A stretch of DNA of 64,000 bases from Pseudarthrobacter sp. NS4 (GCF_024758005.1 NZ_CP103288.1:806001-870000), one strand, 5' to 3'; shown: positions 9,989-19,646, counted from the first letter of the stretch. Program-made: numbers and translations. The notes: generated by a model not told the origin, from the letters alone.

Positions 9989-10027
9989 GCCAGTATCTCA
10001 AACTGGCTATTCAATTCAATGCCAGTT
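9989..10027. promoter_or_regulatory. Candidate YczR operator in the divergent promoter region
   Basis: The 61-bp gap contains GCCAGT (9989-9994), AACTGGC (10001-10007) and GCCAGTT (10021-10027). The first two form an inverted pair with a 7- or 8-bp gap. The last two form a perfect 7-bp inverted pair around 13 AT-rich bases, and the first and third are direct repeats. MocR proteins often bind mixed direct and inverted repeats, so these are the natural sites. Confidence 0.55.
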
Positions 10028-10046
10028 GCATGGAACAGTTGTTTCC

Positions 10047-10667
10047 ATGATGACCCGCAGACTGATCCAGCTCTTCTCCGGCCTTGCCATGTACGGCATT
10101 TCCCTGGCCCTGTTCATCCGGGCCGGCCTGGGACTGGATCCATGGGACGTCTTCCATCAGGGAGTTGCCAACCGGACGGGCCTGAGCATCGGTGCGGTGG
10201 TGATCATTGTGAGCTTCCTGGTGCTGCTCTTGTGGATCCCGCTGCGGCAACGGCCGGGTTTCGGAACCTTGTGCAATGCCGTCCTGGTGGGCGTGTTTGC
10301 GGATGTCGGGTTGGCCCTGATCCCGGCCGTGTCCCATCCGGTCGCCCAGTTTGGGATGCTTGCCGGGGCGGTCCTGCTGAACGGCGTCGCCTCGGCCTGC
10401 TACATCGGTGCCCGCTTCGGACCGGGAGCGCGGGACGGACTGATGACCGGGCTGGCGCGGCGCACGGGTTGGTCGGTCCGCTTGTCCCGCACCCTCATCG
10501 AGATCTCCGTCCTTGCCATCGGCTGGCTGTTGGGCGGTTTGGTGGGCGTAGGAACCGTTGTCTACGCGCTGGCCATCGGACCCTTGGTCCAGCTGCTGCT
10601 GCCATGGTTTATGGTTCCCACCGCCGTTCCGCGGCCTGCCGGGAAAGCTCCCGCGCCGGTTCCATGA
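10047..10667 (+). CDS. YczE/YitT-family membrane protein
   Basis: The 206-residue protein begins MMTRRLIQLFSGLAMYGISL and carries the YczE signature GLGLDPWDVFHQGVANRTGLSIG around residues 27-50. Five hydrophobic spans are predicted. Members are integral membrane proteins of uncertain transport role that are regulated by the adjacent MocR-type YczR. The upstream ATG at 9915 in the same frame lies inside the regulator gene and is rejected. No Shine-Dalgarno motif is visible, so a leaderless mRNA is possible. Confidence 0.88.
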   Translation: MMTRRLIQLFSGLAMYGISLALFIRAGLGLDPWDVFHQGVANRTGLSIGAVVIIVSFLVLLLWIPLRQRPGFGTLCNAVLVGVFADVGLALIPAVSHPVAQFGMLAGAVLLNGVASACYIGARFGPGARDGLMTGLARRTGWSVRLSRTLIEISVLAIGWLLGGLVGVGTVVYALAIGPLVQLLLPWFMVPTAVPRPAGKAPAPVP

Positions 10668-10703
10668 CCCGACGTCGTGGACGCGGAGTTGGGACAGGCA
10701 GGA

Positions 10704-11534
10704 TCAGGACGGAACCGGCTGGCACTGCGGGCAGAAGTAAATGTCCCGTTCTTCCTCGCCGTTGTGCCTGCCCAACAGGCCGCGGCGGATCGGCGTCCCG
10801 CATTTCAGGCATGGCTGGTGCTCCCGCCGGTAGACCCAGTATCCGGGGCGCCCGGCCATCCTGCCCACCGGCATCCCGCGGGCGTTCAGGATGGTGACGC
10901 GGCGGCCGGGACCCAGATTGACCTCCAGTAACTGCTTGGCGTCGGTCATCATGGTCCCCAGGTCCGCGACATCGGATACAGGCGTGGCGGGATGCACGCC
11001 GGAGAGGAAGCACGCCTCGCACCGGTAGATGTTGCCGATGCCGGCGAGGTTGCGCTGGTCCAGGAGGGCCACGCCGACGGGAATTTCCGGCGCAGCCCTG
11101 ACCCGGCGTTCGGCCTCATCCGGGTCCCAGTCCGGGCCCAGAAGATCCGGGCCAAGGAACCCCACAATGGAGTCCTCATCCGCTGTGGCCACGACTTCCA
11201 GGAGACCCAGGGAAAATCCGACGGCGTCCGCAGCTTTGGTGCGCAGCACGCACCGTGCGGTGTAGCCGGGCTTGCGCCACTTGCCTCCCGGCGGATAGAC
11301 CTGCCAGGTTCCCTCCATCTTCAAATGCGAGTGGATGGTGAGTCTCTTGTCACCGGGCCCCGCCACCCGCATCAGGAGGTGCTTGCCGCGGGGCACCACC
11401 TCGATGATGGTCCAGCCGGCCAGGTTCAACGTGGCGAACCGTGGAACGCGGAAATCGGAGGCGAGCAGGACCTGCCCCGCCAGGGCCTGGTGCAGCTGGT
11501 TTGCCGCACGCCAGACGGAATCCCCCTCAGGCAC
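10704..11534 (-). CDS. nei2: Fpg/Nei-family DNA glycosylase (endonuclease VIII, Nei2 type)
   Basis: The 276-residue protein starts MPEGDSVWRAANQLHQ, with the catalytic Pro as the N-terminal residue after Met removal, followed by Glu. Lys in the PRGKHLLMRV strand and a C-terminal zinc finger (CLKCGTPIRR...YFCPQCQP) complete the family set. It excises oxidised pyrimidines and cleaves the abasic site. It overlaps lhr by 8 bp, an association known in mycobacteria and relatives, so repair and helicase functions are likely co-expressed. Confidence 0.93.
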   Translation of the reverse strand: MPEGDSVWRAANQLHQALAGQVLLASDFRVPRFATLNLAGWTIIEVVPRGKHLLMRVAGPGDKRLTIHSHLKMEGTWQVYPPGGKWRKPGYTARCVLRTKAADAVGFSLGLLEVVATADEDSIVGFLGPDLLGPDWDPDEAERRVRAAPEIPVGVALLDQRNLAGIGNIYRCEACFLSGVHPATPVSDVADLGTMMTDAKQLLEVNLGPGRRVTILNARGMPVGRMAGRPGYWVYRREHQPCLKCGTPIRRGLLGRHNGEEERDIYFCPQCQPVPS

Positions 11535-14500
11535 GGATCCGCAACCCCTTCGGGGTGGAGTAGGCTCCGGCGGAGCTGAGGGCGGCCGCCACGGAAGTGT
11601 CCAGGATGCCGTGCCCGTTGACTTTCTCCATGATGAGCTTGTCTACCGCCCCGCGTGTCACGACGCCCACCAACGCCGCGCCCGCTGCAGCCAGGACGGC
11701 TTCGTCCTCGCTGAAAGCCAGCAGTGTCTTCCCGCCCCGCTCCACGTAGAGGACCAGTGCCCCGTCCACCAGGACAACCAGCGCCCCGGCCTTTCGTCCG
11801 GGACGGTGCCCGGTGCCGGCGTCGTCCTGCAGGGCGGGCCAGGGAAGGGCGGCGCCGTAAGGGTTGGCTGGATCTGTGGCTGCAAGTGCGAGGGCAACGG
11901 GATCCGGCTTGGCGAGTTGCGTGTCCTCGGCGTAGGAGCGCAGCCGGTCCACAGTGGCGGGTACGGCGAACTGGGCTGCCCCGAGGTGTTCGATGAAGTA
12001 GCCCCGGCGGCAGCGTCCTGCTTCCTCGAGCCTGGCCAGCACCTTGTACATCAGGCCAAAGCCGCCCAGGATCTGCTCCGCCATCACGGAACCCCTGGTG
12101 ACCACGCCGTACCGGTCCAGCAGGAGTTCGGCGGTGGCCCGTGCGTGGATGGTGGCGTCCAGTTCCGGTTCCGGCAGCGCAGACCAGCGTCCGGCGGCCA
12201 TGGGAGGAATAGCCCCGGCACCGGAGGTGCCATAGCGGCCGCCGGCAATGCCGGCCGAACCCAGCAGCCCGGTGCCGTGGGAGCGGCCCAGCCTGCTCAG
12301 TCGCGGTGCCCTGGCGCGCGGTGCGCGGGCCACCTGGCGGTGTGCCGTATGCCCGCCTGCTATCAGCGCCCGGACGGGGGCGAACGTGTCACCGGTGATG
12401 CGGCCGGCCCACGCCAGCTCCCACAGCGCCGTCACCACTTCCTGGTCGCTGAGTACAGTATCCATGCCGCCGGCGACGTCCGTCAGCTGGCGGAAGAAAT
12501 AGCCGCCGCCGTTGTTCCGCAGGTGGTCCAGCAGTCGCTGCCCGGCGTCGCCCGGCTGGTAATCCGGCGCCGGGTTCAGCGTCAGCCCGGCTGAATCGGC
12601 CAGGTGCAGGCTGATCCAGCCGTCGTTCCCCGGCAGGGCTCCGGCCCCGGACCACAGAACCTCGCCGGCAGCCATCAGCTCATCCAGCATGGCCGGCTGG
12701 TAGTTGGACACCCGGCTGGCCAGGATGAGCGGTTCCCAGGCTGACGCGGGAACTGGTACGCCGGAGAGCTGGTCGATGGCGGTGACGATGCCGTCCAGTC
12801 CACGCAGCGACGGCTGCCCCCGGCCGCTGCCAGGAACCCGGACGTGCTGCCAGGCAGGCAGGAAACGGCCGTAGGCAGCGGCGTCCACCGGTTCAACTTC
12901 CGCGCGCAGGGCAGCCAGCGAACGACGGCGGAGCTTCCGCAGCACCTCGGCATCGCACCATTCGCTGACAGCAGTGTGGGGAAGCTCCGGTGTTGCCGGC
13001 GGTGGGCCGGCCACGTCAGCCGCCTCGGCCTGCGGGGGTTCTGCCGGCGCCCCATCTGCCGGGTGGGCTTCTCCCGGCGCATGGACGTCAGCGGGGCCGG
13101 CGGCGTATTCCGGGGCGGTCACATGGGGGCGGAACTCACCCTCCACCACCCGTCCGTCCGCGGCGAACCGCTTCAGGGCTGTGCCCACCACCGCCACGCC
13201 GAGCCCAAGCCGTGCTGCTGCCTCGCCTGCGGTAAATGGGCCGTGGGTCCGGGCATAACGGGAAACGAGGTCTCCCAGGGGATCGGCCACAGGCTCGATA
13301 AAGGCCAGCGGCACACCCATGGGCAGAGGCACGCCGAGGGCATCCCGGAGCCGGGCGGCGTCCTCCACGGCGGCGAAGCGCTCCACTCCGCCAATATTGA
13401 CCTTGATGGCCCGGTTGGCCCGCTGCAGCGCGAGCAAGTGGGCTGTGGCCAGCTCAACACCGGCCGGCGCGTCCGCTTCCCCGGCCTCCCCTTGAAGCCG
13501 AGCACCGGCCTCCTCCGGCGCCAGCGGACCGAGCAGCCGCAACAGGTCGGCTACGCCTTCGAGGCCCCGCGCCCGGCGGTCCGGGACCAGCCGCTGCAGC
13601 TCCCGTTCCGTGGCCTCTATGACCTTGGCATCCAGGAGCTCCCGCAGTTCAACGCGCCCCAGCAGTTCGTTGAGGAGCGTGGAATCCAAGGCCAGGGCTG
13701 CGGCCCGCCGTTCGGCCAGCGGGGAATCGCCCTCGTACAGGAACTGGGCTACGTAGCCGAACAGGAGGGACTTGGCGAACGGTGACGGCTGTGACGTGGT
13801 GGTCTCCACGATCCGCAGCTCCCGCCGTTCCACTGAGGCTGCGATGTCCTTCAATGCCGGGAGGTCGTAGACGTCCTGCAGGCATTCCCGGACGGTTTCC
13901 AGCACGATGGGGAACGTGGGGTACTTCCGCGCGACGTCCAGCAACTGGGCCGACCGCTGCCGCTGCTGCCAGAGGGGCTGCCGCTTGCCGGGGGTCTGGC
14001 GCGGCAACAAAAGGGCGCGGGCGGCACATTCGCGGAACCGCGATGCGAACAGGGCGCTGCCGCCCACTTCCGCGGTGACAATCTGCTCAAGTTCCTCGGG
14101 ATCGAAGAGGAACAGCTCAGCGCCGGGCGGTTCGTCCTCCATCATGGGAACGCGAAGGACGATGCCGTCATCGGCGGCCATGGCCGAGCCGTCCAGCCCG
14201 TACCGCTGGTGCAGCCGCTGTCCAACGGCGAGGGCCCACGGAGCATGCACCGGCATGCCGAACGGGCTGTGCAGGATGACGCGCCAGTCGCCCAGTTCAT
14301 CGTGGAACCGCTCAACCACCAGCGTGGTGTCGCTGGGGACCACCTCGGTGGCCTGCTTTTGTTCTGACAGGTACTGGATCAGGTTGTTGGCGGCGTAGTC
14401 ATCGAGGCCGCTGGCTTTGCAGCGTTCCGCGGCGGGTCCGGCATCGGACGCGGACAGCTCTCGGACGAACGCGCCAAGGGCACGGCCCAGGTCCACCGGC

Positions 14501-16587
14501 CGGCCCAGCGAATCGCCCTTCCAGAAGGGGAGTTTGCCGGGCTGGCCGAATGCGGGGGACACCAGCACCCGGTCATGGGTGATGTCCTCGATCTTCCAGC
14601 TGGTGGCGCCGAGGGCAAAGACGTCCCCCACCCGGGACTCGTAGACCATCTCCTCGTCCAGTTCGCCCACCCGCCGGCCTCCCTTGGGAGCTGGCGCAGG
14701 CTTGCCGTCGGCAGAAGGCGAAGCCGAACCTTCCACCTCTGTCCCGATGATGTAGACCCCAAACAGGCCGCGGTCCGGGATGGTGCCGCCGGAGGTGACG
14801 GCGAGGCGCTGGGCACCGGGCCGCCCTTCGATGGTGCCGGCGTTGCGGTCCCAGATGATCCGGGGGCGGAGCTCGGCGAATTCGTCGGACGGGTAGCGGC
14901 CCGCCAGCAAATCAAGGGTTGCCTCGAACGCTGAACGGGGGAGGGAAACGAAGGGTGCGGAGCGGCGCACCGTCGAGAACCATTCCTCGACGTCGATGCT
15001 CCCCAGGGCGGTGGCGGCAACAGTCTGCTGGGCCAGGATATCCAGTGGGTTGGCGGGGATGCTCAGCCGCTCGATCCTGCCGCCGAGCATCCGTTCCACA
15101 GTGATGGCGGTGTGGACCAGGTCGGCTCGGTGCTTCGGGAACAGGACGCCCTGGGAGATTTCGCCCACCTGGTGGCCGGCGCGGCCCACCCGCTGCAGCC
15201 CGCTGGCCACGGATGGCGGTGACTCGACCTGTACCACCAGGTCAACGGCGCCCATGTCGATGCCTAGCTCCAGTGAGGACGTGGCCACCACGCACCGCAG
15301 CCGGCCGGATTTGAGGTCGTCCTCGATGAGTGCCCGCTGGTCCTTTGAGACGGAACCGTGGTGGGCGCGGGCGAGCACCGGATCAGCTCCCGCCGACCTC
15401 CCCGCCTGCGCCATCATGTGCGCCGGGGTGGCAGTGGAGGCGGGGACGCCCGACGGCGGGACGCCGGGCCGGGACGCACCCTCGTCTTCCAGCCCTCCCG
15501 GACCTGCATCGTCCCAGCCGCCACCGACGGCCACCAGCTGGCGTTCGGCGTAGATCTCATTGAGGCGCGCTGTCAGCCGTTCGGACAACCTTCGGGAGTT
15601 GGCAAAGACGATGGTGGACTGGTTGGCCAGTACCAGGTCAACAATCTTCTCCTCCACATGTGGCCAGATGGATGCCTGCGGCTGGAGTCCGGACGCAGGC
15701 CCGGAGTCGAACGCGCCGGCCGCGCCCTGGAGGTCGGACATGTCCTCCACGGGTACCGACACCGTCAGGTCCCAGTTCTTCTTCGCCGGCGGAGCGACAA
15801 TCTCCACCGGAGCCGAGCCCGCGAGGAACTGTGCCACGAGTTCCCGGGGTTCCACGGTGGCGGAGAGTCCGATCCGCTGGGCGGGTTTGGGCAGCAGGGC
15901 GTCCAGCCGTTCAAGGGAGACTGCGAGGTGGGCGCCGCGCTTGGTTCCGGCCACGGCATGGACCTCGTCGATGATGATGGTGTCCACTTCGGTGAGGGTC
16001 TCGCGGGCCCTGGAAGTGAGCATCAGGAACAGTGACTCCGGCGTGGTGATAAGGACGTCCGGCGGGTTGCTGAGCAGTGCCCGCCGGTCCGCCGTCGTGG
16101 TGTCCCCGGTCCTGACGCCCACGGTGATGAGGGGCGCCGGGAGCCCCAGCCGTTTGGCGGTCTGCGTGATGCCGATCAGCGGGGAGCGAAGGTTCCGTTC
16201 CACGTCCACGCCCAGCGCCTTCAGCGGTGAGATGTAGAGGACGCGGGTTTTCCTCCTGGGAGCCCGGAGACGCCGGCCTTTTGCCCCGGCCTGTGGGCCG
16301 GCAGCGGAAACCGCAGGTTCGGCTGCGACCGGTTCCGGATGTGCCGCGGCAGCGGAGAGAAGGCGGTCCAGCGCCCAAAGGAAGGCGGCCAGGGTTTTAC
16401 CGGAACCGGTGGGAGCGACCACCAGGGCGTGCGAGCCTGAGGAGATGGCGTTCCAGGCCCCTGTCTGGGCGGGTGTGGGTTCCGAAAAGGCGCCAAGGAA
16501 CCAGTCACGCGTGGGCATGCTGAACTGGCCCATGGGTATGGCCGCAACGGAATGCCTGCCGCCCGCGGCGGGCTGTTCCTGGTTCAT
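11527..16587 (-). CDS. lhr: Lhr-type ATP-dependent DNA helicase
   Basis: This large superfamily 2 helicase has 1,686 residues from the start preferred here. Walker A VVAPTGSGKTLA, motif II IIIDEVHAVAG and motif III LSATVEP are seen in the first 270 residues, and motif VI QRVGRAGHQVG near 475-485. The long C-terminal part is the Lhr-specific winged helix and Lhr-CTD module. Lhr is an ATP-dependent 3'-5' helicase induced by DNA damage in mycobacteria. The ATG at 16587 is preceded by GGAGG; a TTG at 16647 would add 20 residues and overlap the upstream stop. Low-complexity Gly/Ala/Pro insertions at ~370-420 and ~1,200 lengthen it relative to the usual ~1,500. Confidence 0.93.
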   Translation of the reverse strand: MNQEQPAAGGRHSVAAIPMGQFSMPTRDWFLGAFSEPTPAQTGAWNAISSGSHALVVAPTGSGKTLAAFLWALDRLLSAAAAHPEPVAAEPAVSAAGPQAGAKGRRLRAPRRKTRVLYISPLKALGVDVERNLRSPLIGITQTAKRLGLPAPLITVGVRTGDTTTADRRALLSNPPDVLITTPESLFLMLTSRARETLTEVDTIIIDEVHAVAGTKRGAHLAVSLERLDALLPKPAQRIGLSATVEPRELVAQFLAGSAPVEIVAPPAKKNWDLTVSVPVEDMSDLQGAAGAFDSGPASGLQPQASIWPHVEEKIVDLVLANQSTIVFANSRRLSERLTARLNEIYAERQLVAVGGGWDDAGPGGLEDEGASRPGVPPSGVPASTATPAHMMAQAGRSAGADPVLARAHHGSVSKDQRALIEDDLKSGRLRCVVATSSLELGIDMGAVDLVVQVESPPSVASGLQRVGRAGHQVGEISQGVLFPKHRADLVHTAITVERMLGGRIERLSIPANPLDILAQQTVAATALGSIDVEEWFSTVRRSAPFVSLPRSAFEATLDLLAGRYPSDEFAELRPRIIWDRNAGTIEGRPGAQRLAVTSGGTIPDRGLFGVYIIGTEVEGSASPSADGKPAPAPKGGRRVGELDEEMVYESRVGDVFALGATSWKIEDITHDRVLVSPAFGQPGKLPFWKGDSLGRPVDLGRALGAFVRELSASDAGPAAERCKASGLDDYAANNLIQYLSEQKQATEVVPSDTTLVVERFHDELGDWRVILHSPFGMPVHAPWALAVGQRLHQRYGLDGSAMAADDGIVLRVPMMEDEPPGAELFLFDPEELEQIVTAEVGGSALFASRFRECAARALLLPRQTPGKRQPLWQQRQRSAQLLDVARKYPTFPIVLETVRECLQDVYDLPALKDIAASVERRELRIVETTTSQPSPFAKSLLFGYVAQFLYEGDSPLAERRAAALALDSTLLNELLGRVELRELLDAKVIEATERELQRLVPDRRARGLEGVADLLRLLGPLAPEEAGARLQGEAGEADAPAGVELATAHLLALQRANRAIKVNIGGVERFAAVEDAARLRDALGVPLPMGVPLAFIEPVADPLGDLVSRYARTHGPFTAGEAAARLGLGVAVVGTALKRFAADGRVVEGEFRPHVTAPEYAAGPADVHAPGEAHPADGAPAEPPQAEAADVAGPPPATPELPHTAVSEWCDAEVLRKLRRRSLAALRAEVEPVDAAAYGRFLPAWQHVRVPGSGRGQPSLRGLDGIVTAIDQLSGVPVPASAWEPLILASRVSNYQPAMLDELMAAGEVLWSGAGALPGNDGWISLHLADSAGLTLNPAPDYQPGDAGQRLLDHLRNNGGGYFFRQLTDVAGGMDTVLSDQEVVTALWELAWAGRITGDTFAPVRALIAGGHTAHRQVARAPRARAPRLSRLGRSHGTGLLGSAGIAGGRYGTSGAGAIPPMAAGRWSALPEPELDATIHARATAELLLDRYGVVTRGSVMAEQILGGFGLMYKVLARLEEAGRCRRGYFIEHLGAAQFAVPATVDRLRSYAEDTQLAKPDPVALALAATDPANPYGAALPWPALQDDAGTGHRPGRKAGALVVLVDGALVLYVERGGKTLLAFSEDEAVLAAAGAALVGVVTRGAVDKLIMEKVNGHGILDTSVAAALSSAGAYSTPKGLRIRA

Positions 16588-16643
16588 GCCTCCATCATGC
16601 CCCAAGGCACCGACAGGGGAGCCGGAGCCTGCGGAACCTTTGC

Positions 16644-18194
16644 TCAAGCCTTCCCGGCCTGCGGAAGGTCCTTGGTGGCGGGGCCCTCCAGGAGCTTGCC
16701 GTCGCTGGTGAAGCGGGAGCCGTGCAGGGGGCAGTCCCAGCTCTGTTCACTGTCATTCCAGTGCACGATGCCACCCATGTGCGTGCAGACGGCTGACAGC
16801 CTGCAGGTGGTGCCCTCCAAAGTGGAGACCGCCACGGGCCGCGTTCCCTCGCGGTAGACCTCGCCCCGGCCTTCGGCGGGAACCACCGGCGCTGGTTGGG
16901 GCGCAGCTTGTTCCTTGCCCTTTTTCAGCGCCTTGCCGCCTTCGGTGGCCACTCCTTCAGCAGCCATTTTGCCCCAGCCGGACGCGAGCTTGGCGGCCAC
17001 TCCGGCGTTGAGGGCGACGGCGGACAAGGCCCCGGAGGGGGAGGTGACGCGGTGATGGATGGTGTCCGCCCACGGCACCTGGCCGCCCAGGATGTCCGCG
17101 GAGATCCCCACCGCTGCGGCAACCGCATTGGTCATGCCCCACTTGTTGTAGCCGGTGCCGAAATAGATCTGTCCCTTGCCCCTGGGGAGCTTGCCGAAGA
17201 AGGGCATGAGGTTGGTGGGAAGGTAGTCCTGGGCGGACCAGGTGTGGGTGGTTACCGCTCCGGGGTAGTGCTGGCCGGCCCAGTCGAGCAGGCCGGCGAG
17301 ATGGGCCTTTTCCGATTGCGTCCGGCCCACGTGGTGCCCGTGGCCGCCCACGAGCAGCAGCCTCTTGCCGTCCACCTCATAGTCGCGCAGCGAGTGGGTG
17401 GGCTGCTCCACCGAGATGTACATCCCGGGCGGGGGGGCTTGGCCTTCCGGCAGCTCAAGCGCTGCCGCATAGGAGCGGCTTGGCTTCAGCTTCGCGAAAT
17501 ACAGGCCGCGGTCCAGGACCGGAATGCCGGTGGCGAGCACCACCCTGTCCGCACGCACACTGCCGCGGTTCGTTTTGACGGCGGAGGGGGCGTCCCCGGT
17601 CACGTCCCGGAGCCGGACACCGCTGACGATTGTGCCGCCGCGGCTTCGGATGTCTTCCATCAGGGTGTCCAGGACCTGCACCGGGTTGATCTGGGCCTGG
17701 CCGGGGAGCCGGACGGCGCCGTGCACGGCGAACGGGAGTCCGGCGTCGCGTACATACTCCATGTCCAGCCCGGCGGTGGTGCCGGCACTGACCTCCTCCC
17801 GCAGTTTCTCCGTGCCCTGTGCGGTGGCCGCATAGGTGTAGGCATCCCGGCGCTGGTAGGGAACCCGGTGTTCGTCAAGGTAGCGCAGCAGCCATGCCTG
17901 GCCTTCACGGTTGGCGTCCACGTACGCCTGCACCTGTTTCTGCGAATACTGGCGCGCAAGCTGGGCCAGGAAGGTGCCCTGGAGCAACGTCACCTTGGCG
18001 GTGGTGTTGCCGGTAGTCACGGCTCCGGGGAACCGTGCCTCCAGGACCAGTACCTTCTGCCCGGAGCGTGCCAACAGCAGGGCAGTGACCAGTCCGGTCA
18101 GTCCGGCGCCGGCCACTACCGTGTCGTATTTGCTGTCGGGCTCGAACGGATCAGAAGTGAACGTGTCAGTGCGGTCCAACCAAATCGACGTCAT
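16644..18194 (-). CDS. FAD-dependent oxidoreductase with C-terminal Rieske domain
   Basis: The product has 516 residues. The DAO-type FAD domain begins with VVAGAGLTGLVTALLLARSG (about residues 26-45). The C-terminus carries a Rieske [2Fe-2S] motif, CTHMGG (about 475) and CPLHGS (about 493). This fusion resembles Bacillus YhfW and predicts an amine or hydroxy-compound oxidase with an internal electron relay. The stop lies just beside the alternative TTG start of lhr, so the three genes oxidoreductase-lhr-nei2 may be one transcript. A Lys/Ala/Pro-rich linker joins the two domains. Substrate unknown. Confidence 0.9.
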   Translation of the reverse strand: MTSIWLDRTDTFTSDPFEPDSKYDTVVAGAGLTGLVTALLLARSGQKVLVLEARFPGAVTTGNTTAKVTLLQGTFLAQLARQYSQKQVQAYVDANREGQAWLLRYLDEHRVPYQRRDAYTYAATAQGTEKLREEVSAGTTAGLDMEYVRDAGLPFAVHGAVRLPGQAQINPVQVLDTLMEDIRSRGGTIVSGVRLRDVTGDAPSAVKTNRGSVRADRVVLATGIPVLDRGLYFAKLKPSRSYAAALELPEGQAPPPGMYISVEQPTHSLRDYEVDGKRLLLVGGHGHHVGRTQSEKAHLAGLLDWAGQHYPGAVTTHTWSAQDYLPTNLMPFFGKLPRGKGQIYFGTGYNKWGMTNAVAAAVGISADILGGQVPWADTIHHRVTSPSGALSAVALNAGVAAKLASGWGKMAAEGVATEGGKALKKGKEQAAPQPAPVVPAEGRGEVYREGTRPVAVSTLEGTTCRLSAVCTHMGGIVHWNDSEQSWDCPLHGSRFTSDGKLLEGPATKDLPQAGKA

Positions 18195-18284
18195 GAACTC
18201 AACCTGCCTCCGGTCTAAATGCGCTGGTGGGGCCGTTTTGTGATGGGTCTGTTATAGACCCTGACCTATCGGTCGCGCATTTGC

Positions 18285-18296
18285 TAAGTATACTTA
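18285..18296. promoter_or_regulatory. 12-bp palindrome TAAGTATACTTA in divergent promoter region
   Basis: The 183 bp between the divergent oxidoreductase and DUF4383 genes is locally AT-rich and contains this perfect palindrome. It could be an operator for either gene. No cognate regulator is encoded nearby, so this is only a candidate. Confidence 0.35.
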
Positions 18297-18377
18297 CTTT
18301 GTCGGGGTTTAAGTCTATGGTCAGGCACAGCCCGGCAGCCATGATGTGAACGTTAACGACAAAGAGCAGGAGAAATC

Positions 18378-18845
18378 ATGACAAGCATGAGCGACGGTCG
18401 CACCGTAGGCCGGACCAACATACAAAAGGCAGCCCTTGCCGTGGGAGCGGTCTTCCTTCTGGTGGGCGTCCTGGGATTCATCCCCGGAATCACCAGCAAC
18501 TACGAGACCATGGGGCTTGCTGGGCATGAATCCCAGGCCATGCTGCTGGGTATTTTCCAGGTATCAGTGCTGCACAACATAGTCCACCTGCTGTTCGGCG
18601 TGGCCGGCATTGCCATGGCCCGCAGTGCTGCTCAGTCCAAGAACTACCTGGTGATAGGTGGCGCCATCTACCTGGTGCTGTGGCTGTACGGCCTCCTGAT
18701 CGGCCTGGACACTGCCGCCAACTTCGTCCCCGTCAATATGGCGGACAACTGGCTGCACTTCGTCCTGGGCATTGGCATGCTGGGCCTGGGCCTCGCCCTT
18801 TCCCGCGGTACTGCCCGTGCCGGACGCACCACCACGGCGCACTAG
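18378..18845 (+). CDS. DUF4383 membrane protein
   Basis: The 155-residue protein has four hydrophobic spans and the conserved HNIVHLLFGVAGIAMARS and DNWLHFVLGIGMLGLG segments of the DUF4383 family. These actinobacterial proteins are often found near stress-response genes but have no known activity. AGGAGAAATC in front of ATG 18378 is a good ribosome binding site. It stands alone between a divergent and a convergent gene. Confidence 0.88.
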   Translation: MTSMSDGRTVGRTNIQKAALAVGAVFLLVGVLGFIPGITSNYETMGLAGHESQAMLLGIFQVSVLHNIVHLLFGVAGIAMARSAAQSKNYLVIGGAIYLVLWLYGLLIGLDTAANFVPVNMADNWLHFVLGIGMLGLGLALSRGTARAGRTTTAH

Positions 18846-18910
18846 CAACCACAGTCAACAAGCAGGAACCAGCGGACCAGGGATCAGTAGCAAGCCTGGC
18901 GGCGGACATA

Positions 18911-18954
18911 ACAACTGCAGGCGGCCGGCATCTTGCCGGACCGGCTGCAGTTGT
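18911..18954. terminator. Stem-loop between convergent genes
   Basis: ACAACTGCAG at 18911 pairs with CTGCAGTTGT ending at 18954, enclosing further GC-rich pairing around the loop ATCTT. It separates the convergent DUF4383 and DUF4232 genes and probably terminates both. No long T tract follows. Confidence 0.6.
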
Positions 18955-18989
18955 TTGCTGAGACTGTTGAGGAAAGTGGGGAAAAGGCC

Positions 18990-19646
18990 CTAGGCCGGCT
19001 GGAATGCGCCGATGCTCAGCAGTGTGATGTCGGCATTGCTGCACGCTTTGGTGGGCTGCGGCAGGAACAGGGAAGCGGTGTCCTCGGGCGGATAGATCCG
19101 GTAGCCTGCGGCGTCCACCATGGCGCAGTCCATGTAGTTTCCGGCCTGGGTGTAGCGCAGCACTGCGGAGCCGGTCTGGCCTGGCGCCAGGAGGACATCG
19201 GCAACGGGAGCAGAGCCATCGCGGGTAGCGGGCGCGCCGATGGGCGCGCCGGCGTTGTCCGCGGCCAGGGACACTCCGGGAAAGCCCCTAAGGAGGCAGG
19301 GTTCAGATCCGGTGTTGGTCAGGTTGAGCTTCATGTAGACGCTGCCGGCGGCACCGCCCCCGGATGCGTCCGTGGCCGCGGAGAGCGCCGCCGCTTTGCA
19401 GAGCGCGGGAGTCACCGGCGCGGGTGCGGCGGGGGCAGCGGACGACGGCGCAGCGGACGTGGCGGGCGACGCGGAGGACGCCTCCGGGCTGGGTGAGCCG
19501 GCTGAGCTGGTGGCCCTGGCTGCCGGGGCCGTCGTCGTTTGCGTTTGCGTTGGTGGCTCACTGGGGCCGCACGCGGTGAGCATCAGGGCAGCCGCTGCGG
19601 CCGCCGTCGACATGGCTATCCCTTGGAAGATTTTCTGAGACCTCAT
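18990..19646 (-). CDS. DUF4232 lipoprotein
   Basis: The 218-residue precursor has a signal peptide ending in the lipobox LTAC (Cys about residue 26). A Pro/Ser/Ala/Thr-rich linker to about residue 80 follows, then a DUF4232 beta-sandwich domain with LNLTNTGSEPCLLRGFPGVSL. Two Cys in the domain could form a disulfide. AAGGTGGT precedes the ATG at 19646. It is surface-anchored in the membrane, function unknown; it lies downstream of and on the same strand as the YcnI locus, with 102 bp between. Confidence 0.88.
   Translation of the reverse strand: MRSQKIFQGIAMSTAAAAAALMLTACGPSEPPTQTQTTTAPAARATSSAGSPSPEASSASPATSAAPSSAAPAAPAPVTPALCKAAALSAATDASGGGAAGSVYMKLNLTNTGSEPCLLRGFPGVSLAADNAGAPIGAPATRDGSAPVADVLLAPGQTGSAVLRYTQAGNYMDCAMVDAAGYRIYPPEDTASLFLPQPTKACSNADITLLSIGAFQPA

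Noticed and set aside
9179..10897. 572-codon plus-strand open frame
   Set aside because: It covers the antisense of the MocR gene and an alternative frame of yczE; yczE itself has clear family motifs in another frame.
12844..13785. 313-codon plus-strand open frame
   Set aside because: Antisense to lhr without any recognisable motif.
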